Source: an uncultured Bacteroidota bacterium (GTDB taxonomy: Bacteria > Bacteroidota > Bacteroidia > UBA7662). Taken from it: 16,056 nucleotides of DNA. Positions 1 through 6,253 of the stretch are shown here, in pieces (positions within the stretch are counted from its first letter, which is position 1; the number at the start of each line of letters is the position of its first letter). Under the pieces are notes generated by a model, which saw nothing but the letters and a program-made list of their open reading frames with translations, had not been told where the DNA came from and did no database searches. The position numbers and the translations under genes were made by a program. The stretch covers positions 1-16,056 of the forward strand of contig CAIVQI010000193.1 in NCBI GenBank assembly GCA_903908015.1, read 5' to 3'.

Positions 1-36
1 ATTTTTCTGAGCCTCTTCAGAACAATCCCGTTTCCT

Positions 37-981
37 TTGGTGGTTCGCTTTCTTCGGGAAGAAACAAATGGGGCGCAAGAGCTGCCCATACTCGCCACCT
101 TGCCATGGAACCCCTTTCTCAAGGCAGCCCTCCGCGACCGGATAGATCGATTATCGGATCCACGAATGCTCACGCTCATTGCGGCCAGCGTTATTTTTTT
201 GATGCAGGCCCTCGGGCTGACCCAAATTTCCGCGGGTATTTTGGTGGGTGGACTGCTCCTACTGGGCTTGCCCCATGGCGCCATCGATCATTTGCTCGAA
301 TCCGGACGCCCAGATGCGCGAATAAGCCCCGCATATATCGCTCAGTACTTGCTCTTCTCTGCAGTCATGGGCCTCTGCTGGTGGATCAGCCCCATGGCGG
401 GACTGATCCTGTTTTTGTTGTATTCGTCGTGGCATTTTGGTGAAACGGAATACCAGACAGGGCAGCAAAAGGCCGGCCCCGTCAGTTTGCTTTGGGGCTC
501 GTTGTTGCTGGGATTTCTGTTGTGTACCCATCCCGATGAAACGACGGCCGTGCTGGCAGAAATGAGGGTTGAACTGCCCTTTATGCTGAGCACGGAATGG
601 GGCTGGGCCTGCCTCGCTGCCCTCTTGATCCTCCATCTGCGCAGGAGTCGCACACACTTTTTGTTTGCGCTCTACCTGATCGCAACCCCCCTGCTTCCCC
701 TTCTGTATGCCTTCGGACTCTATTTTATTTTTGACCACAGCGTAAAAAGTGCGCATCACATTTCCCGGGGCCTTCAGGCAGCACCCACTAAGCTCTACCA
801 ACAGGCGATCCCATTCACCTTGGGTGCCATTGCGCTTGGCGTCGGATTTTACTCCTTCGATTTCTGGAAAACCAACGGCGCCACGGGCTTGTTCTTCATT
901 TTCCTCTCCTGCCTCAGCTTCCCCCACGTTCGCGCCATGGTGCGGTTTTATAGGACTATAAACCATAATCAGCACCCTTGA
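37..981 (+). CDS. blh: Brp/Blh-family beta-carotene 15,15'-dioxygenase
   Basis: Predicted integral-membrane enzyme that cleaves beta-carotene into two retinals, the chromophore of microbial rhodopsins. Visible in the sequence: about eight hydrophobic segments and the family's conserved histidine signatures, namely GLPHGAIDH (residues 77-85), SWHFGE (131-136), HSVKSAHH (234-241) and FPHVRAM (295-301). These histidines are the expected iron ligands. The C-terminus is complete (stop at 979-981). The start is uncertain: 37 is a TTG, the first in-frame ATG is at 166 (giving about 271 aa, still ahead of the first membrane segment), and the frame is open to base 1, so the true start may lie outside the window. 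Codons between 100 and 166 look coding, which argues against the ATG. No rhodopsin or carotenoid gene is visible here. The family call is firm; the activity is inferred. Confidence 0.85.
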   Translation: MVVRFLREETNGAQELPILATLPWNPFLKAALRDRIDRLSDPRMLTLIAASVIFLMQALGLTQISAGILVGGLLLLGLPHGAIDHLLESGRPDARISPAYIAQYLLFSAVMGLCWWISPMAGLILFLLYSSWHFGETEYQTGQQKAGPVSLLWGSLLLGFLLCTHPDETTAVLAEMRVELPFMLSTEWGWACLAALLILHLRRSRTHFLFALYLIATPLLPLLYAFGLYFIFDHSVKSAHHISRGLQAAPTKLYQQAIPFTLGAIALGVGFYSFDFWKTNGATGLFFIFLSCLSFPHVRAMVRFYRTINHNQHP

Positions 982-1121
982 CCAATGTCGCCTGGCCCTA
1001 TTCGGAATGCAACAACCAGGGCCGACAGAACGATGAGTAACGAAGACGCATCGATGTGCCGCTTGTTTTGAAAAAAGAACCGGCATTGAGAACTTGAAAT
1101 TCATGATGGGCTGATATAGAA

Positions 1122-1568
1122 TCAGCGTCGTCGTCGGGCACGGAAGAAGGCTTGAAGGAGGTCGGCCGATTCCTGGGCCATGAATCCGCCTTCAATGACG
1201 GTTTTGGGATGGAGCAGCGGTCCGTGGCGACTAAACCCTCGCTTGGGGTCGTGGGCGCCCCAGACAACCCGCCCGATTTGTGACCAATAAAGGGCGCCGG
1301 CGCACATCACGCAGGGTTCGAGGGTAACGAAGAGGGTTGCTTCTGTAAGGTATTTGCTGCCCAGGTGATTGGAAGCCGCCGTGATGGCCTGCATTTCCGC
1401 GTGGGCGGTCACGTCGTGCAAGCGCTCGGTCAGGTTATGGCCTTTACCCAATAAAGTTTGGCCCATCACCACCACCGCACCAACCGGCACCTCACCCGCA
1501 TCGCGGGCCTCCAGGGCCTGGTTGAGGGCCTGACGCATCCAGTGCGCATCATCAAACGGATTCAGCAT
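1122..1568 (-). CDS. tadA: tRNA-specific adenosine deaminase TadA
   Basis: Deaminates adenosine-34 to inosine in the anticodon of tRNA-Arg(ACG) so that it reads CGN codons; acts as a cytoplasmic homodimer. The cytidine/deoxycytidylate deaminase fold is clear: zinc ligand and proton-shuttle motif H56-A-E58 (TAHAEMQAI) and PCVMC at 85-89, with C86 and C89 as the other zinc ligands. At 148 aa it is the usual length. The frame runs upstream to an ATG at 1652, but the extra 28 residues lack family character, so the ATG at 1568 (MLNPFDD...) is preferred. The C-terminus ends in a basic RARRRR tail, as is common for tRNA-binding forms. It is convergent with the Brp/Blh gene and divergent from aspS, so probably monocistronic. 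Confidence 0.93.
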   Translation of the reverse strand: MLNPFDDAHWMRQALNQALEARDAGEVPVGAVVVMGQTLLGKGHNLTERLHDVTAHAEMQAITAASNHLGSKYLTEATLFVTLEPCVMCAGALYWSQIGRVVWGAHDPKRGFSRHGPLLHPKTVIEGGFMAQESADLLQAFFRARRRR

Positions 1569-1678
1569 AGCGACATTAAGGAATGGCTCAAATGGTTGAA
1601 ACAACGGCCGGTCGGGTCGGTGCCCGCTGGTGTCATGCAATAATATGGGCATAAAGTGATAATTAGAAGGGCAAAAAA

Positions 1679-1709
1679 TTGAAAGTTGAACGACGAATCA
1701 CGATTTTTG
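1679..1709 (+). promoter_or_regulatory. possible aspS promoter
   Basis: In the divergent tadA/aspS gap, a TTG at 1679-1681 lies 20 bases before GATTTTTG at 1702-1709, a one-mismatch version of the Bacteroidota -7 box TAnnTTTG. The leader to the aspS ATG would be about 25 bases. This is a pattern match only. Confidence 0.3.
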
Positions 1710-1738
1710 AGCCCTTGTAAACAAAAACAGCACAAAGA

Positions 1739-3499
1739 ATGGCCTCCACGATGCTACGAACCCATACCTGCGGCGAATTGAGAAGCAACCATGCCGGAAC
1801 CTCCGTTACCCTCTGCGGCTGGGTGAGCCGGGTGCGCGATAAAGGCGGAATGCTGTGGGTCGACCTGCGCGACCGCTATGGCATCACCCAGTTGATGGCC
1901 GAAGAGGGAAAAACTGCCCCCGAATTACTTCAGGCCCTGCGTGACCTGGGCCGCGAATATGTAGTCCAGGCCGAAGGCACCGTGGTGAAACGATATGCAC
2001 CCAATGATAAAATGGCGACGGGGGAAATAGAAATAGAGATAAGCAAGATTAGCCTGCTGAATCCCTCCCGGCTCCCCCCCTTTTTGGTGGAAGACGAGAC
2101 CGATGGAGGCGACGACCTGCGGATGCAATACCGCTACATCGACCTGCGCCGGCAGCCGGTGCGGGCAAAACTCGAACTGCGCCACCGCATGGCCCAGGAG
2201 GTGCGCCGTTACCTCGATGCGCGCGGTTTTCTGGAGGTGGAAACCCCCGTGCTGATCAAAAGTACCCCCGAGGGCGCCCGCGACTTCGTGGTGCCCTCCC
2301 GCCTGCACAATGGCGAGTTCTACGCCCTGCCGCAATCACCCCAAACCTTCAAGCAATTGCTGATGGTGGGGGGCTTCGACCGTTACTTCCAGATTGTGAA
2401 GTGTTTCCGAGATGAAGACCTCCGGGCCGACCGTCAACCCGAATTCACCCAGATCGACTGCGAGATGTCGTTCGTGGCGCGCGAAGACATCCTGCAGATG
2501 TTTGAAGGGCTCCTGCTGCACCTGTTGCGCGTCATTAAAGGGGTCGAACTCGGTCCCTTACCCCGTTTGTCGTTTCACGAGGCCATGCGGCGCTTTGGCA
2601 ACGATAAGCCCGACATCCGGTTCGGCATGGAATTGGTGCACCTCAAAGGGGATGGCCGGGACCTCACTTCCGGGGTCGACTTCGGTGTTTTCGATGCAGC
2701 CGAACGTGTAGTCGGCATTCCCCTGCCTGGTGGCGCGGACTATACCCGCAAGCAACTCGATGAGCTTACCGAATGGGTCAAAAGACCTCAAATCGGGATG
2801 AAGGGCATGGTATGGATGCGGGTGGAAGCCGACGGCAGCCTCCGGTCGAGCGTCGATAAGTTCTACAGCACCGAGCGGTTGCAGTCGTGGCGCGAAGCTG
2901 CGGCCTTACAAGCAGGCGATTTGCTGCTTGTGGTAGCGGGGGGCGACAGCCTCACCATGAAGGCGGCAAGTGCGCTCCGACTCGAATTGGGCGAGCGGCT
3001 TGGGTTGCGCCGTGCGGATGAATTTCAGGCCTTATGGGTGGTCGATTTCCCCCTATTGGAATGGGATGAAGAGGCAGGCCGGTGGATGGCCATGCACCAC
3101 CCCTTTACTTCTCCGATACCGGAGCACATCGAACTTCTGGCGGATTCGCCGGGTACGGTACTGGCGAATGCCTACGACTTAGTGTTGAATGGCAATGAGG
3201 TGGGCGGGGGCTCCATCCGTATCCATGACCGGGCCCTGCAGGCGCAGTTGTTTGAGGCACTCGGCTTCACCCCCGAAGAGGCGCAGCGCAAATTCGGTTT
3301 TTTGTTGAATGCCTTCGAATTCGGTGCGCCACCCCACGGTGGAATTGCGCTTGGGTTCGACCGCCTATGCGCCCTCATGGGGGGCAGCGAGAGCATCCGC
3401 GATTTCATAGCCTTCCCCAAGAACAACGCAGGCCGCGATGTGATGATCGATGCGCCGGGTCCGATCGATGATCAGCAGCGACGCGAACTGGGGCTGTAG
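1739..3499 (+). CDS. aspS: aspartate--tRNA ligase
   Basis: Class IIb aminoacyl-tRNA synthetase that charges tRNA-Asp with aspartate in the cytoplasm. The 586-aa length and domain order fit the bacterial type: N-terminal OB-fold anticodon-binding domain (about residues 5-110, with LCGWVSRVRDKGGMLWVDLRD), catalytic core with the QSPQTFKQLLM block (about 200-210), motif 2 FRDEDLRADRQPEFTQ (223-238) including the ATP-binding arginine, a GAD insertion domain (roughly 290-415), and motif 3 GGIALGFDRL (534-543). The ATG at 1739 was chosen; an in-frame ATG four codons later (1751, MLRTHTCGEL) matches how many homologues begin and is a real alternative. Whether it also charges tRNA-Asn cannot be decided here. 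Confidence 0.98.
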   Translation: MASTMLRTHTCGELRSNHAGTSVTLCGWVSRVRDKGGMLWVDLRDRYGITQLMAEEGKTAPELLQALRDLGREYVVQAEGTVVKRYAPNDKMATGEIEIEISKISLLNPSRLPPFLVEDETDGGDDLRMQYRYIDLRRQPVRAKLELRHRMAQEVRRYLDARGFLEVETPVLIKSTPEGARDFVVPSRLHNGEFYALPQSPQTFKQLLMVGGFDRYFQIVKCFRDEDLRADRQPEFTQIDCEMSFVAREDILQMFEGLLLHLLRVIKGVELGPLPRLSFHEAMRRFGNDKPDIRFGMELVHLKGDGRDLTSGVDFGVFDAAERVVGIPLPGGADYTRKQLDELTEWVKRPQIGMKGMVWMRVEADGSLRSSVDKFYSTERLQSWREAAALQAGDLLLVVAGGDSLTMKAASALRLELGERLGLRRADEFQALWVVDFPLLEWDEEAGRWMAMHHPFTSPIPEHIELLADSPGTVLANAYDLVLNGNEVGGGSIRIHDRALQAQLFEALGFTPEEAQRKFGFLLNAFEFGAPPHGGIALGFDRLCALMGGSESIRDFIAFPKNNAGRDVMIDAPGPIDDQQRRELGL

Positions 3500-3501
3500 T
3501 C

Positions 3502-3565
3502 CCTGCCACTACTGAAATTCCTGCCAATCCTGTAATTCCTGCCAATCCTGTAATTCCTGCCACGC
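3502..3565 (+). repeat. 18-bp tandem repeat after aspS
   Basis: It begins two bases after the aspS stop. Unit CCTGCCAATCCTGTAATT occurs exactly at 3520-3537 and 3538-3555, with a diverged copy at 3502-3519 (CCTGCCACTACTGAAATT) and a partial fourth copy at 3556-3565. It has no spacers, so it is not a CRISPR array. It is probably a small minisatellite or the edge of a dispersed repeat. Confidence 0.9.
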
Positions 3566-3592
3566 TTTTTTCTCCAAACCAGTGGCCTTGGT

Positions 3593-3650
3593 TTATTCAC
3601 GGCGATTTGCTTTGCGGTGAATAACTGATCTAATCACCGCATTTTTGCGG
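3593..3650. repeat. overlapping inverted repeats, possible terminator region of aspS
   Basis: Three pairings share arms. First, 3593-3603 (TTATTCACGGC) pairs with 3614-3624 (GCGGTGAATAA), ten of eleven bases, with a 10-base loop. Second, 3614-3620 (GCGGTGA) pairs with 3634-3640 (TCACCGC). Third, CCGCA at 3637-3641 pairs with TGCGG at 3646-3650 around a TTTT loop. The first and second are mutually exclusive, as are the second and third. No T-tract follows the last hairpin, so it is not a classic intrinsic terminator. Confidence 0.6.
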
Positions 3651-3811
3651 AGAATGTGGCTCGAATTTTCTGAGGGAAAAGCAATTGACAGTGGCAAAAT
3701 ATGTTAACCAAAACAAAGACTGGGCGAACTTTACCTGGGGCTGCTTCAATTTATAAGTGCATACCAAACGATCGTGCGTTGAAGGGCTAATTCCAGACGC
3801 GAACTGGTTTT

Positions 3812-4015
3812 GTGAGCCCAGGATTGAACGAGAACGACGTATTTTTACGTGTGAATGGGTTGGATCTGGCTATTGCTACCGTCAAGCGCATGATGAGGGA
3901 TTTAAAATCGGACGGATCTCAAAAACGGGAAGGTTCGGATAAGACCGGGCGATGGATTGTCATTCGTACAGATGAAAAAAAACCATCCAGGTTGAATGCG
4001 AATAACAAGAATTAA
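3812..4015 (+). CDS. hypothetical short reading frame (doubtful)
   Basis: A 67-codon frame from a GTG (no in-frame ATG near it; an in-frame stop lies at 3788-3790). The product would be hydrophilic and basic: an N-terminal LNENDVFLRVNGLDLA segment, a predicted basic helix (VKRMMRDLKS), GRWIVIRTDEKK and a lysine/asparagine-rich end. I recognise no family. There is no good start, no ribosome-binding site and no partner gene. It could be the 3' end of an eroded gene, or chance. Listed because it is the only moderately protein-like frame in this gap. Confidence 0.18.
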   Translation: MSPGLNENDVFLRVNGLDLAIATVKRMMRDLKSDGSQKREGSDKTGRWIVIRTDEKKPSRLNANNKN

Positions 4016-4042
4016 TGTAAAAATATATCCCGCTACTTTACG

Positions 4043-4081
4043 AATGATACTGTAAAATGATACTGTAAAATGATACTGTAT
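4043..4081 (+). repeat. 13-bp tandem repeat (iteron-like)
   Basis: Unit AATGATACTGTAA is repeated at 4043-4055, 4056-4068 and 4069-4081, the last copy ending in T instead of A. A degenerate copy follows at about 4116-4130 (TGTAAAGTGATATTG), and TAATACTG at 4097-4104 is another weak match. The array ends 87 bases upstream of the TATCTTTG box at 4168, so it could be an operator array for whatever is transcribed from there. No cognate regulator is visible. Confidence 0.85.
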
Positions 4082-4150
4082 TTTCTCCTTGACAGGTAAT
4101 ACTGCGCTTCGCCCCTGTAAAGTGATATTGCAACTACCTTATCAGGGCAT

Positions 4151-4240
4151 CTTACTTTTGCATTCCCTATCTTTGTAATTTGACGAAAAATCATCCCCCA
4201 CATCATGAAAACCGCACTCATCACAAGAACCAGCGGGCGG
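4151..4240 (+). repeat. upstream copy of the gmd promoter/5' end direct repeat
   Basis: This segment matches 4948-5037 at a spacing of about 797 bases. Over the first 43 bases there are five mismatches; then comes a short stretch of diverged leader with a one-base indel; then 21 identical bases from the ATG; then similarity fades near 4240. The repeats flank the toxin-antitoxin pair. Confidence 0.85.
4168..4175 (+). promoter_or_regulatory. duplicated gmd-type -7 box (TATCTTTG)
   Basis: Perfect TAnnTTTG match at the same position relative to the relic ATG (4205) as the intact gmd box is to its ATG, allowing for a one-base indel. If still active it would transcribe the relic and then the toxin-antitoxin genes. 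No clear -33 TTG partner is seen. Confidence 0.5.
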
Positions 4241-4267
4241 ACGAAGCACCAACTACGAACTTGTTGA
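4205..4267 (+). pseudogene. gmd 5' remnant (first codons only)
   Basis: ATG at 4205 opens a 20-codon frame (MKTALITRTSGRTKHQLRTC, then TGA at 4265-4267). The first seven codons are base-identical to the gmd start at 5003, and the next few still align (GGAATCACCGGG in gmd against AGAACCAGCGGG here), after which similarity ends. The Rossmann glycine motif of GMD (GITGQDG) is broken. It is a relic of the 5' end of gmd or of a close paralogue, not a functional dehydratase. It could in principle be translated as a short upstream peptide ahead of the antitoxin. Confidence 0.75.
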
Positions 4268-4307
4268 CCGCTCACTTTGACTTTTCAATTAAATGATTGA
4301 AAAATCT

Positions 4308-4315
4308 TATTTTTG
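4308..4315 (+). promoter_or_regulatory. -7 box for the toxin-antitoxin pair (TATTTTTG)
   Basis: Perfect TAnnTTTG match ending five bases before the ATG at 4320. This implies a leaderless or nearly leaderless antitoxin mRNA. A -33 element at proper distance is not obvious. Confidence 0.45.
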
Positions 4316-4319
4316 TCCT

Positions 4320-4553
4320 ATGAAAACCTATCAAATAGACATATTGAATCCAAAGGCCAAAAAATTATTGCAGAATTTAGCCGATTTGGACTTAATTACA
4401 TTTCGGAAAACCGAACCAAGTCTGCATAGTGTTATTAAAAAATTAAGAGTAAGGGCTTCCGCAAATCCACCAACTTTAGTAGAGATCACGAAGGAAGTAG
4501 AGGTTGTTAGGAATAAACGATATGCGGCGAAGAAAAGACAGGATAATCATTGA
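4320..4553 (+). CDS. antitoxin of PIN-domain toxin-antitoxin pair
   Basis: A 77-aa, lysine-rich protein, predicted to bind and neutralise the PIN toxin encoded immediately downstream. The N-terminus (MKTYQIDILNPKAKKLLQNL) and the C-terminal toxin-binding-like helix (VEITKEVEVVRNKRYAAKK) resemble the small partners found beside PIN proteins in Bacteroidota; I cannot name the DNA-binding fold. The frame could start at 4293, but the TATTTTTG box at 4308-4315 and the typical MKTY start favour 4320. It overlaps the toxin gene by 32 bases, the usual antitoxin-first arrangement that couples translation. The pair is far more AT-rich than its neighbours, suggesting transfer. The identity rests on size, order and the partner. 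Confidence 0.75.
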   Translation: MKTYQIDILNPKAKKLLQNLADLDLITFRKTEPSLHSVIKKLRVRASANPPTLVEITKEVEVVRNKRYAAKKRQDNH

Positions 4554-4935
4554 TACCAATATTTGGATTAGTTTTTTATTAATTGGTGGGTTTTCAAAGC
4601 TTGACCGAATTATTAAAGAAAACTTGTGTGTTTTGCTGTTTAGCATTGAATTGCTCGAAGAGCTTACGGACGTAGCGAGTCGGCCAAAATTTCGAAAATA
4701 TTTCCCGCCTGAAGATTTGTTGGATCTACTTTCTCAAATTGAGAAGAATTCTGAAATCATAAACGTAGTTAGTGTAATGGAGAGATGCAGAGATCCTAAA
4801 GATAATTTTCTGCTTTCCCTGGCTCATGATGGAGAAGCAACACATATTATTTCTGGTGATAGAGATTTGACTGATTTGGGAAAATTTGGTAAAACAACCA
4901 TTGTAACGATTGCGGAATATCTAAAAGGCAAATAA
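4522..4935 (+). CDS. PIN-domain toxin (putative toxin component, PIN family)
   Basis: A 137-aa PIN-domain protein of the COG1569 type, predicted to be a Mg2+-dependent endoribonuclease held inactive by the protein encoded just upstream. The four acidic positions expected of a PIN active site are visible: D11 (IIIDTNIW), E46 or E47 (IELLEEL), D91 or D94 (RDPKDN) and D113/D115 (SGDRDL). It appears intact. The ATG at 4522 was chosen over a TTG at 4504 because it places the beta-1 DTN motif near the N-terminus as in homologues. In the 60 bases 4561-4620 only 16 are G or C, against 34 in 5041-5100 of gmd. The RNA target cannot be predicted. Confidence 0.88.
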   Translation: MRRRKDRIIIDTNIWISFLLIGGFSKLDRIIKENLCVLLFSIELLEELTDVASRPKFRKYFPPEDLLDLLSQIEKNSEIINVVSVMERCRDPKDNFLLSLAHDGEATHIISGDRDLTDLGKFGKTTIVTIAEYLKGK

Positions 4936-4947
4936 TATTCAGAATTC

Positions 4948-5037
4948 CTTACTTTACCTTTCCCTATCTTTGTAGTTTAACGAAAAATCATTCCCCTTAA
5001 CCATGAAAACCGCACTCATCACAGGAATCACCGGGCA
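4948..5037 (+). repeat. downstream copy of the direct repeat (intact gmd promoter and start)
   Basis: Partner of the repeat at 4151-4240. It starts 13 bases after the toxin stop and runs through the gmd promoter, leader and about the first 12 codons. This copy is the functional one, since it leads into the full gmd gene. Confidence 0.85.
4965..4972 (+). promoter_or_regulatory. gmd -7 box (TATCTTTG)
   Basis: Perfect TAnnTTTG match 30 bases ahead of the gmd ATG at 5003. The flanking bases are conserved in the duplicated copy at 4168, which supports its being a real promoter element. No convincing -33 TTG is seen. Confidence 0.55.
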
Positions 5038-6142
5038 GGACGGTGCCTACCTCACCGAATTGCTCCTCGATAAGGGTTACTTCGTGCACGGCATCAAGCG
5101 CCGGGCGTCTTTGTTCAATACCGACCGAATCGACCACCTCTATCAGGATCCCCATCAATCGGGCCGCCGCCTGCAATTGCATTACGGCGATCTCACCGAC
5201 AGCACCAACCTTATCCGCATCATTCAGGAAACGAAGCCCGATGAAATCTACAACCTCGCGGCCATGAGCCATGTGAAGGTGAGTTTCGATACCCCCGAGT
5301 ACACCGCCAACGCCGATGGCATCGGCACGCTCCGCCTTCTGGAAGCCCTTCGGATATGTGGACTCGATCAGCACACCCGCATCTACCAGGCTTCCACATC
5401 AGAATTGTATGGATTGGTTCAGGAGGTTCCCCAAAGCGAGAAAACGCCTTTTTACCCCCGCTCGCCTTATGGCGTGGCGAAATTGTATGCTTATTGGATC
5501 ACGGTGAACTACCGCGAGGCCTATGGAATGTTTGCCAGCAATGGTATTTTATTCAACCACGAGTCGCCCCTGCGTGGAGAGACGTTCGTGACCCGAAAAA
5601 TTACCCGGGCGGCCGCCAAGATCTTACTGGGTATGCAAGACAAGTTGTATATGGGCAACCTGGATGCGCAACGCGATTGGGGCCACGCCCGCGATTATGT
5701 TGAGGCCATGTACCTCATCCTCCAGCAATCGGAACCGGATGACTTCGTGATCGCTACTGGCGTCACAACCTATGTGCGTGATTTTATTCGGATGGCTTTC
5801 GAACGGCTAGGGATGGAACTGGAATTCAAGGGCGAAGGGGTCAATGAAAGGGCGTTACTGGCTGGGGTGAATCGGGGTCGCCTGGAAGAACTGGGCGTAG
5901 ATGATGTGTCTCATCTCAAGACAGGAACCCAATTGGTGGGCGTTGATCCCCGCTATTTCCGACCCACCGAGGTGGAGCTTCTCATTGGTGATGCGACGAA
6001 GGCGCGTCAGAAGTTGGGGTGGAAACCCCGTCACACCCTTTCAGATTTGGTGGAGGACATGATCCAGAGCGATTTGAAAATCATGCAACGCGAGAAATTC
6101 CTGCATGAGGGGGGCTTCGATGTGCTTCACCAGCATGAATAA
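5003..6142 (+). CDS. gmd: GDP-mannose 4,6-dehydratase
   Basis: Converts GDP-D-mannose to GDP-4-keto-6-deoxy-D-mannose, the precursor of GDP-L-fucose, GDP-D-rhamnose or related sugars for surface polysaccharides; cytoplasmic, NADP-dependent, extended SDR family. Visible: Rossmann motif GITGQDG (8-14), RRAS...NTDRI (33-43), the STSELYG segment (131-137) with the catalytic Ser/Thr-Glu, YGVAK (156-160) with the catalytic Tyr/Lys, and the NHESPLRGETFVTRK block (185-199) typical of GMD. At 379 aa it is full length. The usual partner (fcl/wcaG or an RMD reductase) is not adjacent; the next gene is corA, convergent. The envelope-sugar genes at 13156-15833 may use its pathway, but that link is inference. 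The 5' end is duplicated upstream of the toxin-antitoxin pair. Confidence 0.97.
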   Translation: MKTALITGITGQDGAYLTELLLDKGYFVHGIKRRASLFNTDRIDHLYQDPHQSGRRLQLHYGDLTDSTNLIRIIQETKPDEIYNLAAMSHVKVSFDTPEYTANADGIGTLRLLEALRICGLDQHTRIYQASTSELYGLVQEVPQSEKTPFYPRSPYGVAKLYAYWITVNYREAYGMFASNGILFNHESPLRGETFVTRKITRAAAKILLGMQDKLYMGNLDAQRDWGHARDYVEAMYLILQQSEPDDFVIATGVTTYVRDFIRMAFERLGMELEFKGEGVNERALLAGVNRGRLEELGVDDVSHLKTGTQLVGVDPRYFRPTEVELLIGDATKARQKLGWKPRHTLSDLVEDMIQSDLKIMQREKFLHEGGFDVLHQHE

Positions 6143-6227
6143 TGTCGATGTTCCCCACCGTTCGAATGTCTGAGTAGTCATCCATTGGTAGGCGTTCAAC
6201 AAATCAAAACGCATTGATATGATCGTT

Positions 6228-6253
6228 GCCCCGTGAGTATTTGATTTTGGGGC
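6228..6253. terminator. possible weak terminator between gmd and corA
   Basis: GCCCC at 6228-6232 pairs with GGGGC at 6249-6253 around a 16-base T-rich loop. GTGAG (6233-6237) and CTCAC (6253-6257) offer a competing pairing. The stem is short and there is no clean T-tract on either strand. Confidence 0.25.

Larger units (their letters stand above)
3566..4150. other. long stretch without a convincing gene
   Basis: Between the aspS repeat and the gmd-like relic I find no gene with family character. The stretch holds the inverted-repeat cluster at 3593-3650, a small perfect hairpin at 3837-3850 (ACGTA, TTTT loop, TACGT), a doubtful 67-codon frame at 3812-4015 and the 13-bp repeats at 4043-4081. 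Base composition drifts to AT-rich toward the toxin-antitoxin pair. It may be eroded accessory DNA. Confidence 0.6.

Noticed and set aside
994..1023. GGCCCT / AGGGCC inverted repeat between the Brp/Blh gene and tadA as a bidirectional terminator
   Set aside because: Six-base stem, 18-base loop and no T-tract on either strand; too weak to call.
259..1104. Long minus-strand frame (281 codons) opposite the Brp/Blh gene
   Set aside because: It lies antisense to a gene with clear family motifs, and its product is low in family character and lacks hydrophobic or domain structure. It is a shadow frame.
3502..3565. CRISPR array
   Set aside because: Units are contiguous without spacers and only 18 bp long, and there are no cas genes.
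3811..3835. Minus-strand GTTCAATCC resembling a tRNA T-loop, suggesting a tRNA-type attachment site
   Set aside because: The flanking bases do not form a T-stem, and no anticodon or D arm can be folded around it.
4033..4275. Minus-strand 80-codon frame across the relic region
   Set aside because: It spans tandem repeats and the gmd promoter relic; composition is repeat-driven and there is no family similarity.
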